A stretch of DNA of 55,155 nt. Origin: Gordonia hydrophobica NBRC 16057. Its GTDB lineage: Bacteria; Actinomycetota; Actinomycetes; Mycobacteriales; Mycobacteriaceae. The notes under the pieces are model-generated. The model had not been told where the DNA came from. It did no database searches and saw only the letters and a list, made by a program, of their open reading frames with translations. The position numbers and the translations under genes are program-made. Positions 1 through 8,092 of this stretch are shown in pieces; position 1 is the first letter of the stretch; each line of letters opens with the position of its first letter. The stretch covers positions 1 to 55,155 of the forward strand of contig NZ_BCWU01000018.1 in the NCBI RefSeq assembly GCF_001592365.1. Reading direction: 5' to 3'.

Positions 1-285
1 ACCGCCAACAGCGGCCAAACCGTCAACCGTTACCGCCTCAACCGCTCCGGCAACCGCCAACTCAACTGGGCCCTGCACACCATCGTCTTAAGCCGAGCAC
101 GTCACGACCCCGCCACCCGCGCCTACATCGAACGCCGCACCGCCGAAGGAAAAACTCCCCGCGAGATCCGCCGCTGCCTCAAACGCTATCTCACCCGACA
201 GCTCTACCGACTCCTCAACCAGCACTTAAGCCAGCCCGAGAAAACCGCCCTCACCACACCAGAAACCCCAGCTCAAGCCGCATAG
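1..285 (+). CDS. IS110-family transposase, C-terminal part (cut by window edge)
   Basis: The first frame is open from base 1 to a TAG at 283-285, so this is the last 94 residues of a gene that begins outside the window. The residues NRSGNRQLNWALHTIV, followed by the helix-rich ERRTAEGKTPREIRRCLKRYL, are the typical end of the Transposase_20 domain found in IS110/IS116/IS902 enzymes. In that family this C-terminal domain carries the conserved serine of the composite active site and works with the N-terminal RuvC-like DEDD domain. It would act on DNA in the cytoplasm to move the element. Whether the full gene is intact cannot be seen. Family assignment is confident; subgroup is inferred from the very short 3' non-coding end. 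Confidence 0.85.
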   Translation, partial: TANSGQTVNRYRLNRSGNRQLNWALHTIVLSRARHDPATRAYIERRTAEGKTPREIRRCLKRYLTRQLYRLLNQHLSQPEKTALTTPETPAQAA

Positions 286-322
286 AACCCCCACAAATCC
301 GGCCTCTTGACAAACATAGGAG
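1..322 (+). mobile_element. Right end of an IS110-family insertion sequence
   Basis: After the transposase stop codon there are only about 35 bases before sequence unlike the element. They include CTTGACAAACATAGGAGCG at about 304-322, which resembles the right ends of many IS110 elements. The exact boundary is estimated; IS110 elements lack long terminal inverted repeats, so it cannot be set from one copy. The short 3' end suggests the IS110 subgroup, in which the bridge RNA is encoded upstream of the transposase, outside this window. Confidence 0.55.
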
Positions 323-468
323 CGTCCGTCGCGAGTTTCGGTTGGGACCACGAGGCTTCGCGCTGCCATCGTGCGGTGATCTCAGGGCTTCGCCGACGGC
401 TCTCGCTCTTCGACCGCCGCCGTGGCGCGGGGACAGGGATCGGTGTCAACGGGGCCAGGGAGGCATCG

Positions 469-570
469 ACGCACCAGTTCGCGTCGAGCCGCACCACGTC
501 TCGCTCGCGCACTTGGTCGCGACCGAGTGCGGGAACCACAAATGGTGCGGCTCGCCGGGAAGTGGTGCGT
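469..570. repeat. Roughly 100-base imperfect palindrome beside the IS110 end
   Basis: The left arm 469-496 and right arm 543-570 are reverse complements over 28 bases with three mismatches (right arm TGGTGCGGCTCGCCGGGAAG followed by TGGTGCGT). A second, almost perfect 24-base palindrome (CGCACTTGGTCGCGACC then GAGTGCG) sits between them at about 508-531. A GACAGTTTTT run follows the right arm. It could fold as a long hairpin, act as a terminator-like structure, be a MITE-like repeat, or be the target type chosen by the neighbouring IS110 element. Confidence 0.6.
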
Positions 571-636
571 GACAGTTTTTGCTGTGCACGGGTCGGCACG
601 GGGCTGAATCGGGTGGGTGCCAGCGTTAGTTGCCGT

Positions 637-842
637 GATCTCGATACGCCGCCGGCTCGCTGCGCTCGCGGGCGGCACTCGATCAGCGTGGGAGCGGCAC
701 CTCGATCGGCCTCGATCGTTGGCCGTACTGGCGAGTGTCAGTCGAGCGGGTTTCCGCCCTTTTCCTGAAGCGCCATCAGAGCCTGCCCCACGCTGGTCGA
801 ATGCCGCCGGCGAGCGGAGCGAGTCGGCGGTGGATCGAGACC
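637..842. repeat. Inverted pair of interspersed GATCTCGATACG/GGATCGAGACC repeats
   Basis: Copy one (637-693) begins GATCTCGATACGCCGCC and ends ACTCGATCAGCGTGGG. Copy two (787-842) begins CCCACGCTGGTCGAATGCC and ends GTGGATCGAGACC. The second is an imperfect reverse complement of the first, separated by about 95 bases. The same repeat type recurs in many copies at 54.1-54.8 kb. Such units are common between genes in Gordonia-like genomes; their function is unknown. Confidence 0.6.
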
Positions 843-967
843 GTCGCGAGTTCCGCTGGGTCGCAGGGTCTTCCGACACTGCGCGCAACTCTTGCCCGCG
901 CCAGGCTCTCGTCCCCACGCGGAATTCGGTTGCGCCGATCCCGCGAATGCGTAGAGTCGACGTTCTC

Positions 968-1264
968 ATGTGGATTGGTTCTCTGGAATTCGACATTCTT
1001 CTCGGCGACGTGCACTCCCTCAAGGGCAAACGCTCCGTGATTCGCCCGATCATCGCCGAGATCCGCCGACGGTTCGACGTCTCGGTCGCCGAAGTGGATC
1101 ACCGTGACCTGCATCGCCGCAGTGTGATCGGCGTCGGAGTGGTCAGCGGCGACGCCGCACACGTCACCGAGATCCTCGACGCGGTCGAGCGATTGACGGC
1201 TGCTCGTCCCGAGGTGGAACTGCTGTCCGCCCGTCGACGCCTGGTCCAGACCGACGATCTGTAG
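968..1264 (+). CDS. DUF503 domain protein (YlxP-like)
   Basis: A 98-residue protein starting MWIGSLEFDILLGDVHSLK. It matches the DUF503/YlxP family along its whole length: the N-terminal beta strand, the SLKGKRSV turn, the RRFDVSVAEV strand and the C-terminal ERLTAARPEVELLS segment are all present. In many actinobacteria this gene lies in the nusA-infB-rbfA group and is thought to have a translation- or ribosome-related role, which is not well defined. Here it is alone, downstream of repeats and an IS110 end, and not next to infB. The ATG at 968 is chosen because the family begins at MW(V/I)G. Function remains unknown. Confidence 0.85.
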   Translation: MWIGSLEFDILLGDVHSLKGKRSVIRPIIAEIRRRFDVSVAEVDHRDLHRRSVIGVGVVSGDAAHVTEILDAVERLTAARPEVELLSARRRLVQTDDL

Positions 1265-1292
1265 GGGCGTTCGACGCCCCGGAGCCGAACCG

Positions 1293-1643
1293 TCAGTGAG
1301 TCGCGACGCAGAACTCGTTGCCGTCGGGATCGGCGAGCGTGGTCCAGACGAACCCGTCGCCCATGGATCGTTCCTCGATCACAGTGGCGCCTGCGGCGAC
1401 CAGATCGGCGACGGCCGCCGTCCGGTCGTCGGCTTGCAGATCCAGATGGAGGCGGTTCTTCCCCGACGTCGGGTCGTCGACCTTCTGGAACGCCAACAGC
1501 GGTCGTCCCTCGCCGAGCGCCACGACGACGAACCAGCCGTCGTTCTCTTCGACGACGGTGCCACCGAGTGCGTCCGCCCACCAGGTGCCGAGTCGTCGGG
1601 CGTCGAGGGTGTCGGTCGTGATCATGCCGATGCTCAGGGTCAT
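1293..1643 (-). CDS. VOC family (glyoxalase/bleomycin-resistance-like) protein
   Basis: A 116-residue single-domain protein with the VOC fold: MTLSIGMITTDTLDARRLGTWW at the start, an acidic central part NRLHLDLQADD, and the closing strand FVWTTLADPDGNEFCV. The histidine in LHLDLQ and the glutamate in GNEFCV sit where VOC proteins hold metal ligands. Members include glyoxalases, dioxygenases and antibiotic-binding proteins; the substrate cannot be read from the sequence. It is transcribed towards the DUF503 gene and follows the MFS gene upstream by about 65 bases. TAGGCT lies just before the start, so transcription may begin close to the ATG. Confidence 0.8.
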   Translation of the reverse strand: MTLSIGMITTDTLDARRLGTWWADALGGTVVEENDGWFVVVALGEGRPLLAFQKVDDPTSGKNRLHLDLQADDRTAAVADLVAAGATVIEERSMGDGFVWTTLADPDGNEFCVATH

Positions 1644-1708
1644 GCGTTCGAGCCTATTCGCTGTCCCTGTTCCGGGCCGGGCGTCGCACAGTTGCACTCC
1701 GCGGCAGT

Positions 1709-3103
1709 TCATTCCGCAGTCTGGTACGACGCGGACATCCGCCGATAGACCGACGTTCGGAAGGCGATGACGGCGATCAGGATCGTCACGACGCCGGTGA
1801 TCGCGAAGATCAGCGCGATGCCGCGGGAATCGCCGTGGCCAAGCCAGGGAGCCAGGGCCGCCGCCCCCTCGTTCGACCGCGCCCACGGAATCACGAACTG
1901 CTCGGCCAGCGGGGCCACGACGAACGCGGTGAGCGGCGCGGCTGCCGCCTCCAGTGCACCGGCGAAGCCGAACACGCGTCCCTGCTGCGGCAGCGGGACC
2001 ACCCGCTGGATCACTGTCTGCTCCGCCGCCTCCACTGCGGGCATCGTCAGCATGAACAACCAGACGCCGGCGATCGCCAGCCACGCCGATTCGCGGACCG
2101 CGAAGAGCGAACAGATCAGGCCGAGCGCGATCACGCCGAACAGCATGGTGCGGATCGGATTCGTCCCCAACCCGACGCGGCCGATCAGGGCGCCGCCGGC
2201 CAGGAAGCCGGTGGCGCCGAAGGCGAAGACCACACCCCACATCTGGACGGAGAACAACTCCAGGCCGTACGGGTCGAGCAGCGCCATGTAGACGCCGCCG
2301 GTGAAGTTGTTGAACATCGAGAACAGGATGAGGGCGATGAGACCGGGCACCGCGATGACGGCGACCCAGGCGCCGCGGACGTCGAACGCTCCGTGCGCGT
2401 CGCTCTCGGCGACGGTGTGTTCCTCCGGCATCCGGATCGTCAGCAGGTGCACCCAGCCGATCGCGGTGAGGACGACGGCGCAGACGATGGTCAACTCCAT
2501 GCCGAGGAAGCCGATCGACAGCCCGGAGAACACGCTGGTGACGATGAACGTCAGTCCCTGCACCGCGCCGACGTACCCGTTCGCGTTGGCGCGACGGTCC
2601 GGGTGGATCAGGATCGTGACCGTGGTCGAGAGGGCGACGTCGCGCAAGACCTCGATCACCGCTCCGGCGAGAACGACGGCGGCGAACAGCCACAGCCAGG
2701 GCGAGGCCAACGACGCCATCTCGTCGCCCGCGACCGCGAACAACACGCCGGCGACGACGAACGCGACGGTCGTCGTCGCCGCCGACGCCCGCATCACTGT
2801 GAGCTTGCGATACCGATCGACGAAGGTGCCGAATGCCATGCTGCACACCGCGATCGTCAGCATGTAGCCACCGCCGATCACGCCCGTCGCGATCACGTTC
2901 CTGGTTTCGAGGTACACCCAGAAGGTGAGCGCGAAGAACAGGTAACTGGTCGTCAGATTCGCGACGGCGGTGTTGGCGAGAATCGCCGCGAACGTGCGGT
3001 GCCGTGCGTGCGCCGGTCGCGCGAACACGATGGCGTCCCCGGCGTCGGCGTCCCCGGCATCCGGGCGCTCGGCACCGTCGACGTTCACCGGCAGGTCAGG
3101 CAT
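1709..3103 (-). CDS. MFS transporter
   Basis: A 464-residue major facilitator protein. A hydrophilic acidic N-terminal tail of about 35 residues is followed by about twelve hydrophobic segments, with the loop GTFVDRYRKLTVMRA after the second segment (the MFS motif A position) and a central hydrophilic loop around IRMPEEHTVAESDAHG. The ATG giving MPDLPVNVDG (3103) is preferred over an upstream in-frame GTG because the region between is weakly coding and the nearby CTACCCTGGGAGC offers a GGGAG ribosome site. It probably exports a small molecule at the inner membrane; the substrate is unknown. The VOC gene follows on the same strand. Confidence 0.8.
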   Translation of the reverse strand: MPDLPVNVDGAERPDAGDADAGDAIVFARPAHARHRTFAAILANTAVANLTTSYLFFALTFWVYLETRNVIATGVIGGGYMLTIAVCSMAFGTFVDRYRKLTVMRASAATTTVAFVVAGVLFAVAGDEMASLASPWLWLFAAVVLAGAVIEVLRDVALSTTVTILIHPDRRANANGYVGAVQGLTFIVTSVFSGLSIGFLGMELTIVCAVVLTAIGWVHLLTIRMPEEHTVAESDAHGAFDVRGAWVAVIAVPGLIALILFSMFNNFTGGVYMALLDPYGLELFSVQMWGVVFAFGATGFLAGGALIGRVGLGTNPIRTMLFGVIALGLICSLFAVRESAWLAIAGVWLFMLTMPAVEAAEQTVIQRVVPLPQQGRVFGFAGALEAAAAPLTAFVVAPLAEQFVIPWARSNEGAAALAPWLGHGDSRGIALIFAITGVVTILIAVIAFRTSVYRRMSASYQTAE

Positions 3104-3172
3104 GCTCCCAGGGTAGGAGTCATCCGAACGTCCGACCAACCGATTTATCAGCGCATCGACGCGTCCGTCGGG

Positions 3173-5587
3173 TCAGCGACCGAATCCCGCGTCGCGTAGC
3201 GCCTGCGCCATCGACCCGCTCGCGGGCTTCTCGTCGCGCTGCTTGCCGCGGTTGGCGCCGCCGCGGTTGCCCGTGCGGTTCTTGCCGCCCTGGTTTCCGC
3301 CCTGATTGTCGCGGCGGTTTCCGCCCTGGTTTCCGCGCCCCTGACCGCCTCCGCCGCGGGCGCCCGCGCCGCGCTGGCCGCCGCCCTGCGCTTTGCCCCG
3401 CTCGGGATCGTCGTTCAGTCGCAACGACAGCCCGATGCGCTGGCGATCGACGTCGACCTCCATCACCTTGACCTTGACCACCTGCCCGGACCGCACCACC
3501 TCGTGCGGATCGGAGACGTACCGGTCGGCCATCGCCGAGACGTGGACCAGGCCGTCCTGGTGGACGCCGACGTCGATGAAGGCGCCGAACGCCGCGACAT
3601 TGGTGACCACGCCCTCCAACACCATGCCGGGCTTCAGGTCGGAGACCTTCTCGACGCCGCTGGCGAACGTCGCGGTCGCGAAGGCGGGGCGTGGGTCGCG
3701 CCCGGGCTTCTCCAACTCGCCGATGATGTCGGTGACGGTGGGAACACCGAACTGCTCGTCGGCGAACTCGGCGGGCTTCAGGGTCCGCAGGGTCCGCGTG
3801 TCACCGATGAGCTCGGTGAGTTCGCGTCCGCTGCGGTCGAGGATCCGCCGGACGACGGGGTACGACTCGGGGTGCACGCCCGAGGCGTCGAGCGGGTCCG
3901 CGCCGTCACGGATCCGGAGGAAGCCTGCGCACTGCTCGAACGCCTTCGGTCCCAGGCGCGGCACATCGAGGAGCCCGGATCGGCTCTGGAACGCGCCGAC
4001 TCGGTCGCGGTGCGCGACGATCGCGGTGGCCAGCGTCGCCGTCACTCCCGAGACGCGTGACAGCAGCGGGGCCGACGCGGTGTTGAGGTCCACGCCGACC
4101 GCGTTCACCGCGTCCTCGACCACCGCGTCCAGACTGCGGGCGAGGTTGGTGGCCGAGACGTCGTGCTGGTATTGGCCCACGCCGATCGACTTGGGGTCGA
4201 TCTTCACCAACTCGGCGAGCGGGTCCTGCAGGCGGCGAGCGATGGAGACCGCGCCGCGGATCGAGACGTCGAGGTCCGGGAGTTCCTGCGACGCGTATTC
4301 CGATGCCGAGTACACCGACGCCCCTGCTTCGGAGACGACGGCCTTCACCGGTGCGGCGGCCCCCGATTTCGCGATGTCCGACACGAGTTCGGCGGCGAGC
4401 TGATCAGTCTCCCGCGAGGCGGTGCCGTTGCCGATCGCGATCAATTCCACACCGTGCCGGGCGATCAACGCGGCGAGCGTCGCCTTGGACTGGTCCCACT
4501 GCTGCTGGGGCTTGTGCGGGAAGATCGCGCAGTGATCGAGCACCTTGCCCGTGGCGTCGATGACCGCCACCTTAACGCCGGTGCGGTAGCCGGGATCGAG
4601 CCCCAGGGTCGCGCGGGTGCCCGCCGGAGCGGCGAGCAGCAGATCTTTGAGATTGGTGGCGAAGACGGCGACGGCGTCGTCCTCGGCGCGCGCCCGCAAC
4701 TTCATGCGCGCGTCGATGGTCGCGGTGATCATCAGCTTGGTCCGCCACGCCCACCGCACCGTGCCTGCCAACCATTCGGTGGCGGCCCCCGGATCGGCGA
4801 GGTCGACGCCGAGGGTCGCCGCGACCATCGCCTGATAGACCTCGTCCTCGCCGCCGTCGAAGGCCAGGCTCAGCGCCTCCTCCTTCTCGCCGCGGAGCAC
4901 GGCCAGGACGCGGTGCGACGGCATCTGCTCGAGCGGCTCGGAGAACTCGAAGTAGTCGCGGAACTTCTGCGCCGCGGGCGTGGCCTCCGCACCGGCCCGG
5001 ACCTGCGTGCGCACGGTGCCGTCGGCCCAGAACTTCTCCCGGACCGCACCGACGAGTTCCGCGTCCTCGGATGCTCGCTCGATGAGGATGTGGCGGGCGC
5101 CGTCGAGCGCGGCCGCCGCATCGGCCACGTCGTCGCTCAGGTAGGCCGCCGCGGCCTCGGCCGGAGTCAGCGACGGGTCCGCGAGCAGCGCGTCGGCGAG
5201 CGGCTCCAGGCCGGCCTCCCGGGCGATCTGCGCCTTGGTGCGGCGCTTCTTCTTGTACGGCAGGTAGATGTCCTCGACGCGCGATTTGGTCTCGGCGGCG
5301 AGCAACGACGCCCGAAGCTCGTCGGTCAGCTTGCCCTGCTCCTCGATCGAGGCGATGACGGCGGCACGCCGCTCGTCCAACTCGCGCAAGTAGCGCAGGC
5401 GCTCGTCGAGCAGACGCAGCTGAGCGTCGTCGAGGCTGCCGGTCGCCTCCTTGCGGTAGCGGGCGATGAACGGGACGGTGGAGCCCTCGTCGAGCAGTTT
5501 CACCGCGGCGGCCACCTGGCCTTCACCGACGGACAGCTCCGTGGCGATTCGAGCGTTCACGGACTTCACGGGCACAGAGTTGGTCAC
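3173..5587 (-). CDS. tex: Tex family RNA-binding transcription accessory protein
   Basis: An 804-residue protein with all Tex modules in order: N-terminal Tex helical domain (ATELSVGEGQVAAAVKLLDE, RYRKEATGSLDDAQLR, YLPYKKKRRTKAQIAREAGL), a YqgF/RNase-H-like core (GLDPGYRTGVKVAVIDATGK), helix-hairpin-helix repeats (SRVSGVTATLATAIVAHRD and DVPRLGPKAFEQCAGFLRI) and a C-terminal S1 domain (MVLEGVVTNVAAFGAFIDVG). Tex binds nucleic acids and associates with RNA polymerase and ribosomes. After the S1 domain there is an unusual glycine/arginine/asparagine-rich tail of about 60 residues (GGNRRDNQGGNQGGKNRTGN), which probably adds non-specific RNA binding. The start at 5587 gives the normal family N-terminus. 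Confidence 0.95.
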   Translation of the reverse strand: MTNSVPVKSVNARIATELSVGEGQVAAAVKLLDEGSTVPFIARYRKEATGSLDDAQLRLLDERLRYLRELDERRAAVIASIEEQGKLTDELRASLLAAETKSRVEDIYLPYKKKRRTKAQIAREAGLEPLADALLADPSLTPAEAAAAYLSDDVADAAAALDGARHILIERASEDAELVGAVREKFWADGTVRTQVRAGAEATPAAQKFRDYFEFSEPLEQMPSHRVLAVLRGEKEEALSLAFDGGEDEVYQAMVAATLGVDLADPGAATEWLAGTVRWAWRTKLMITATIDARMKLRARAEDDAVAVFATNLKDLLLAAPAGTRATLGLDPGYRTGVKVAVIDATGKVLDHCAIFPHKPQQQWDQSKATLAALIARHGVELIAIGNGTASRETDQLAAELVSDIAKSGAAAPVKAVVSEAGASVYSASEYASQELPDLDVSIRGAVSIARRLQDPLAELVKIDPKSIGVGQYQHDVSATNLARSLDAVVEDAVNAVGVDLNTASAPLLSRVSGVTATLATAIVAHRDRVGAFQSRSGLLDVPRLGPKAFEQCAGFLRIRDGADPLDASGVHPESYPVVRRILDRSGRELTELIGDTRTLRTLKPAEFADEQFGVPTVTDIIGELEKPGRDPRPAFATATFASGVEKVSDLKPGMVLEGVVTNVAAFGAFIDVGVHQDGLVHVSAMADRYVSDPHEVVRSGQVVKVKVMEVDVDRQRIGLSLRLNDDPERGKAQGGGQRGAGARGGGGQGRGNQGGNRRDNQGGNQGGKNRTGNRGGANRGKQRDEKPASGSMAQALRDAGFGR

Positions 5588-5650
5588 CGCATGCAGGCTA
5601 CCGAAGAGGGCGAGTCGGGTGTCGCACCGACCGGGCTGACGGGCGACCGC

Positions 5651-6961
5651 TCACGACATCGACGCGTCGCCTGCGGCGGGAATCTTGGCGAATCTGCCGA
5701 GCCTGCCGTCGGGTGACACTCCCCCGATCCCCTCCGACCGTCCGCGCTGGACTCGTGCGACCACCCAGGCCAGCACGACGGCGATCACCGCCACCTGCAG
5801 CACGCCGCCGCCGACCAGCGAGGCGCGGGGTCCGAACCACTCGGCGAACACGCCGAGCAGCGGGGCGCCGATCGGGGTGCCGCCCATCAGCATCGTCATG
5901 TACAGGGCCATCACGCGTCCACGGACCTGCGGATCGACGTTCATCTGGACGTACATGTTCGCGGCCGTCAACGACAGGAGCGCCGACAGTCCCACCAGCG
6001 GCAGCGCCAGTCCGTACGTCAGCGGCGTCGGTGCGAGACCGGACAGCACGTTGAACACGGCGAAGACCAGGGCCGCCGTGACGACGAATCGGAGTCCGGG
6101 CGCGGACTTCCGTCGCGCGGCCAGCAACGCACCGAGCAGCGATCCCACGCCCGACACGGTGCCGAGCAGGCCGTACATCTGCGCGTCGAGGTGGAACTCG
6201 TTGCGCACCATCAGCGCATTGGTCATCTGAAAGTTGAGCCCGAACGTACCGACGGCGAACGCGACGCCGAGTGCGATGAGCAGTTCGGCGCGACCGGCGA
6301 CGTACCGGATGCCTTCGCGGACCTGGCCCTTGGCGCGCGGCAGCGGCTCGGTCTTGACCAGCTTCTTCTCGTTGAGCGCAAGCAACGCCACCAGGAAGGC
6401 GACGTAGCTGACACCGTTGGTCAGGATCGCCCAACCGCTGCCGAACGCCGCAATGATGAGGCCCGCGACGCCGGGGCCGATCAGTCGCGCGGTATTGAAC
6501 GCGGAGCTGTTGAGTCCGATCGCGTTGGTCAACCGTTCGGTCCCGACCATCTCCGAGACGAAGGCCTGGCGGGCGGGCGCGTCGATCGCCGTCCCCATCC
6601 CGAAGACGACGGCGAACACGTACACATGCCAGGTCTGAGCCACGCCGGTCACGGCGAGGAAACCGAGGATCAGGGAACTGATCGCCATCCAGCTCTGGGT
6701 GACCATGAGCAGTCGCCGCTTGTCGAAGCGATCGGCGAGGAGTCCGCCGAAGGGCGAGAGGAACAGCGCGGGCGCGAATTGCAGCGCCGTGGTGATGCCG
6801 ACCGCCATGGCCGACCCGCCGGACAACTGCAGCACCAGCCAGTCCTGCGCGACGCGCTGAACCCACGTGCCGATGTTGGAGACGAGGGCTCCGCTGACAT
6901 AGGTGCGGAAGTTGGGTACGGAGAGCGAAGCGAAGGTCGATGATCCACGCAACGCTGCCAA
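5651..6961 (-). CDS. MFS transporter (MFS_3, EntS-like)
   Basis: About 436 residues with the N-terminal pattern FRTYVSGALVSNIGTWVQRVAQDW and LSPFGGLLADRFDKRRLLM, which is typical of the MFS_3 branch that includes enterobactin-exporter-like proteins. Roughly twelve membrane segments can be traced. The TTG at 6961 sits 4-5 bases behind a strong AGGAGG and is preferred over another TTG 21 bases upstream (6982); there is no good ATG. It is divergent from the dehydrogenase gene at 7073 across about 110 bases. Substrate is unknown; siderophore or drug export is a family-based guess. Confidence 0.8.
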   Translation of the reverse strand: MAALRGSSTFASLSVPNFRTYVSGALVSNIGTWVQRVAQDWLVLQLSGGSAMAVGITTALQFAPALFLSPFGGLLADRFDKRRLLMVTQSWMAISSLILGFLAVTGVAQTWHVYVFAVVFGMGTAIDAPARQAFVSEMVGTERLTNAIGLNSSAFNTARLIGPGVAGLIIAAFGSGWAILTNGVSYVAFLVALLALNEKKLVKTEPLPRAKGQVREGIRYVAGRAELLIALGVAFAVGTFGLNFQMTNALMVRNEFHLDAQMYGLLGTVSGVGSLLGALLAARRKSAPGLRFVVTAALVFAVFNVLSGLAPTPLTYGLALPLVGLSALLSLTAANMYVQMNVDPQVRGRVMALYMTMLMGGTPIGAPLLGVFAEWFGPRASLVGGGVLQVAVIAVVLAWVVARVQRGRSEGIGGVSPDGRLGRFAKIPAAGDASMS

Positions 6962-7072
6962 ATCTCCTCCTCGTGCCGACAAGTAAGTTCAACACCCGAT
7001 CAGCGCTGAATATTCCGTACCGGCTCCTCGGGTCGCCGACACCGGAGGCCAGCAACACATAGGCTGAATCGC

Positions 7073-8092
7073 ATGCGCGGAGTCATCATGCATTCACCCG
7101 GAAACGTCAGCGTCCAAGACCGGCCCGACCCGACCATCGAGAAGCCGACCGACGCGATCATTCGCATCGCCGCGACCTGTGTCTGCGGATCAGACCTGTG
7201 GCCGTACCGAGGCGCCAACGACGTCGACAACGCGCCCATGGGCCACGAGTACGTCGGATACGTCCAGGAGGTCGGCGCCGACGTCCGGACGGTGAAGGTC
7301 GGCGACTTCGTCGTCGGTTCGTTCATGGCGTCGGACAACACGTGCGAGATCTGCAAGGCCGGGTACCAGTCGCGCTGCGTGCACGTGGTGGGCATGGGCG
7401 GCGTCGGCACCCAGGCCGAGTACGCCCGGATCCCGTGGGCCGACGGCACGCTCGTCGCGACGCCCGAACCACCTGCCGAGGACTTGATTCCCTCGTACCT
7501 CGCCGCCTCCGACGTCCTCGGGACCGGGTGGTTCGCCGCCGACGCCGCGCAGGTGCGTCCCGGCAAGACGGTGGCCGTGGTCGGCGACGGCGCGGTGGGA
7601 CTGTTGGGCGTGCTCGCCGCCCAGCAGATGGGCGCCGAGCGGATCATCGCGATGAGCCGTCACGCCGACCGGCAGGCACTCGCCCGCGAGTTCGGCGCCA
7701 CCGACATCGTCGCCGAGCGCGGCGACGAGGGGGTGGCGGCGATCCGCGAGATGACCGGTGGGCTGGGCGCGCACTCGGTCATCGAGGCGGTGGGCACCCA
7801 GGAGTCGATGATGCAGGCCGTCCGATCCACCCGCGCAGGTGGGCACGTCGGCTTCGTCGGCGTCTCGCACGACGTCGAGTTGCCCGGCAACAAGCTCTTC
7901 TACTCCGCGGTGCACCTGCACGGCGGACCCGCACCGGTGCGCCGCTTCCTCCCCGATCTGATGGACCGCATCGCAAACCGCATGATCGATCCCGGCAAGG
8001 TCTTCGACATGCGGATCCCGTTGGAGCAGGCGGCCGACGCCTACCGCGCGATGGATCAGCGCGAAGCGATCAAGGTGCTGCTGACCGTCTGA
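7073..8092 (+). CDS. Zinc-dependent alcohol dehydrogenase family protein
   Basis: A 339-residue medium-chain dehydrogenase. The catalytic zinc site is visible as C38 (CVCGSDLWPYRG) with H58-E59 (GHEYVG), and the nucleotide fold as VAVVGDGAVGLLGVLAA (about 165-180). The structural-zinc loop reads SDNTCEICKAGYQSRC: three of the four usual cysteines (C91, C94, C102) are present and the first is replaced by Asp88, so structural zinc may be bound differently or not at all. It should oxidise or reduce an alcohol/aldehyde with NAD(P). A TAGGCT box lies about a dozen bases before the ATG, suggesting a very short leader. Its 3' end overlaps the convergent ABC gene by 37 bases. Confidence 0.88.
   Translation: MRGVIMHSPGNVSVQDRPDPTIEKPTDAIIRIAATCVCGSDLWPYRGANDVDNAPMGHEYVGYVQEVGADVRTVKVGDFVVGSFMASDNTCEICKAGYQSRCVHVVGMGGVGTQAEYARIPWADGTLVATPEPPAEDLIPSYLAASDVLGTGWFAADAAQVRPGKTVAVVGDGAVGLLGVLAAQQMGAERIIAMSRHADRQALAREFGATDIVAERGDEGVAAIREMTGGLGAHSVIEAVGTQESMMQAVRSTRAGGHVGFVGVSHDVELPGNKLFYSAVHLHGGPAPVRRFLPDLMDRIANRMIDPGKVFDMRIPLEQAADAYRAMDQREAIKVLLTV

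Larger units (their letters stand above)
286..967. other. Non-coding region between IS110 end and the DUF503 gene
   Basis: About 680 bases hold no convincing gene. Open frames exist on both strands but are arginine/serine rich, overlap one another and resemble no family. The stretch contains the IS end, a 100-base imperfect palindrome (469-570) followed by a short T run (575-579), and a pair of inverted interspersed repeats (637-693 and 787-842). It looks like intergenic repeat DNA into which the insertion sequence landed. Confidence 0.6.

Noticed and set aside
1835..3199. Long plus-strand open frame opposite the first MFS transporter
   Set aside because: Low-complexity Arg/Asp/Gln-rich translation opposite a clear twelve-helix transporter; no family resemblance.
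3173..5587. Tex glycine/arginine-rich tail as a separate or fused gene
   Set aside because: It continues in frame from the S1 domain, and basic disordered tails after S1 are common among actinobacterial RNA-binding proteins.
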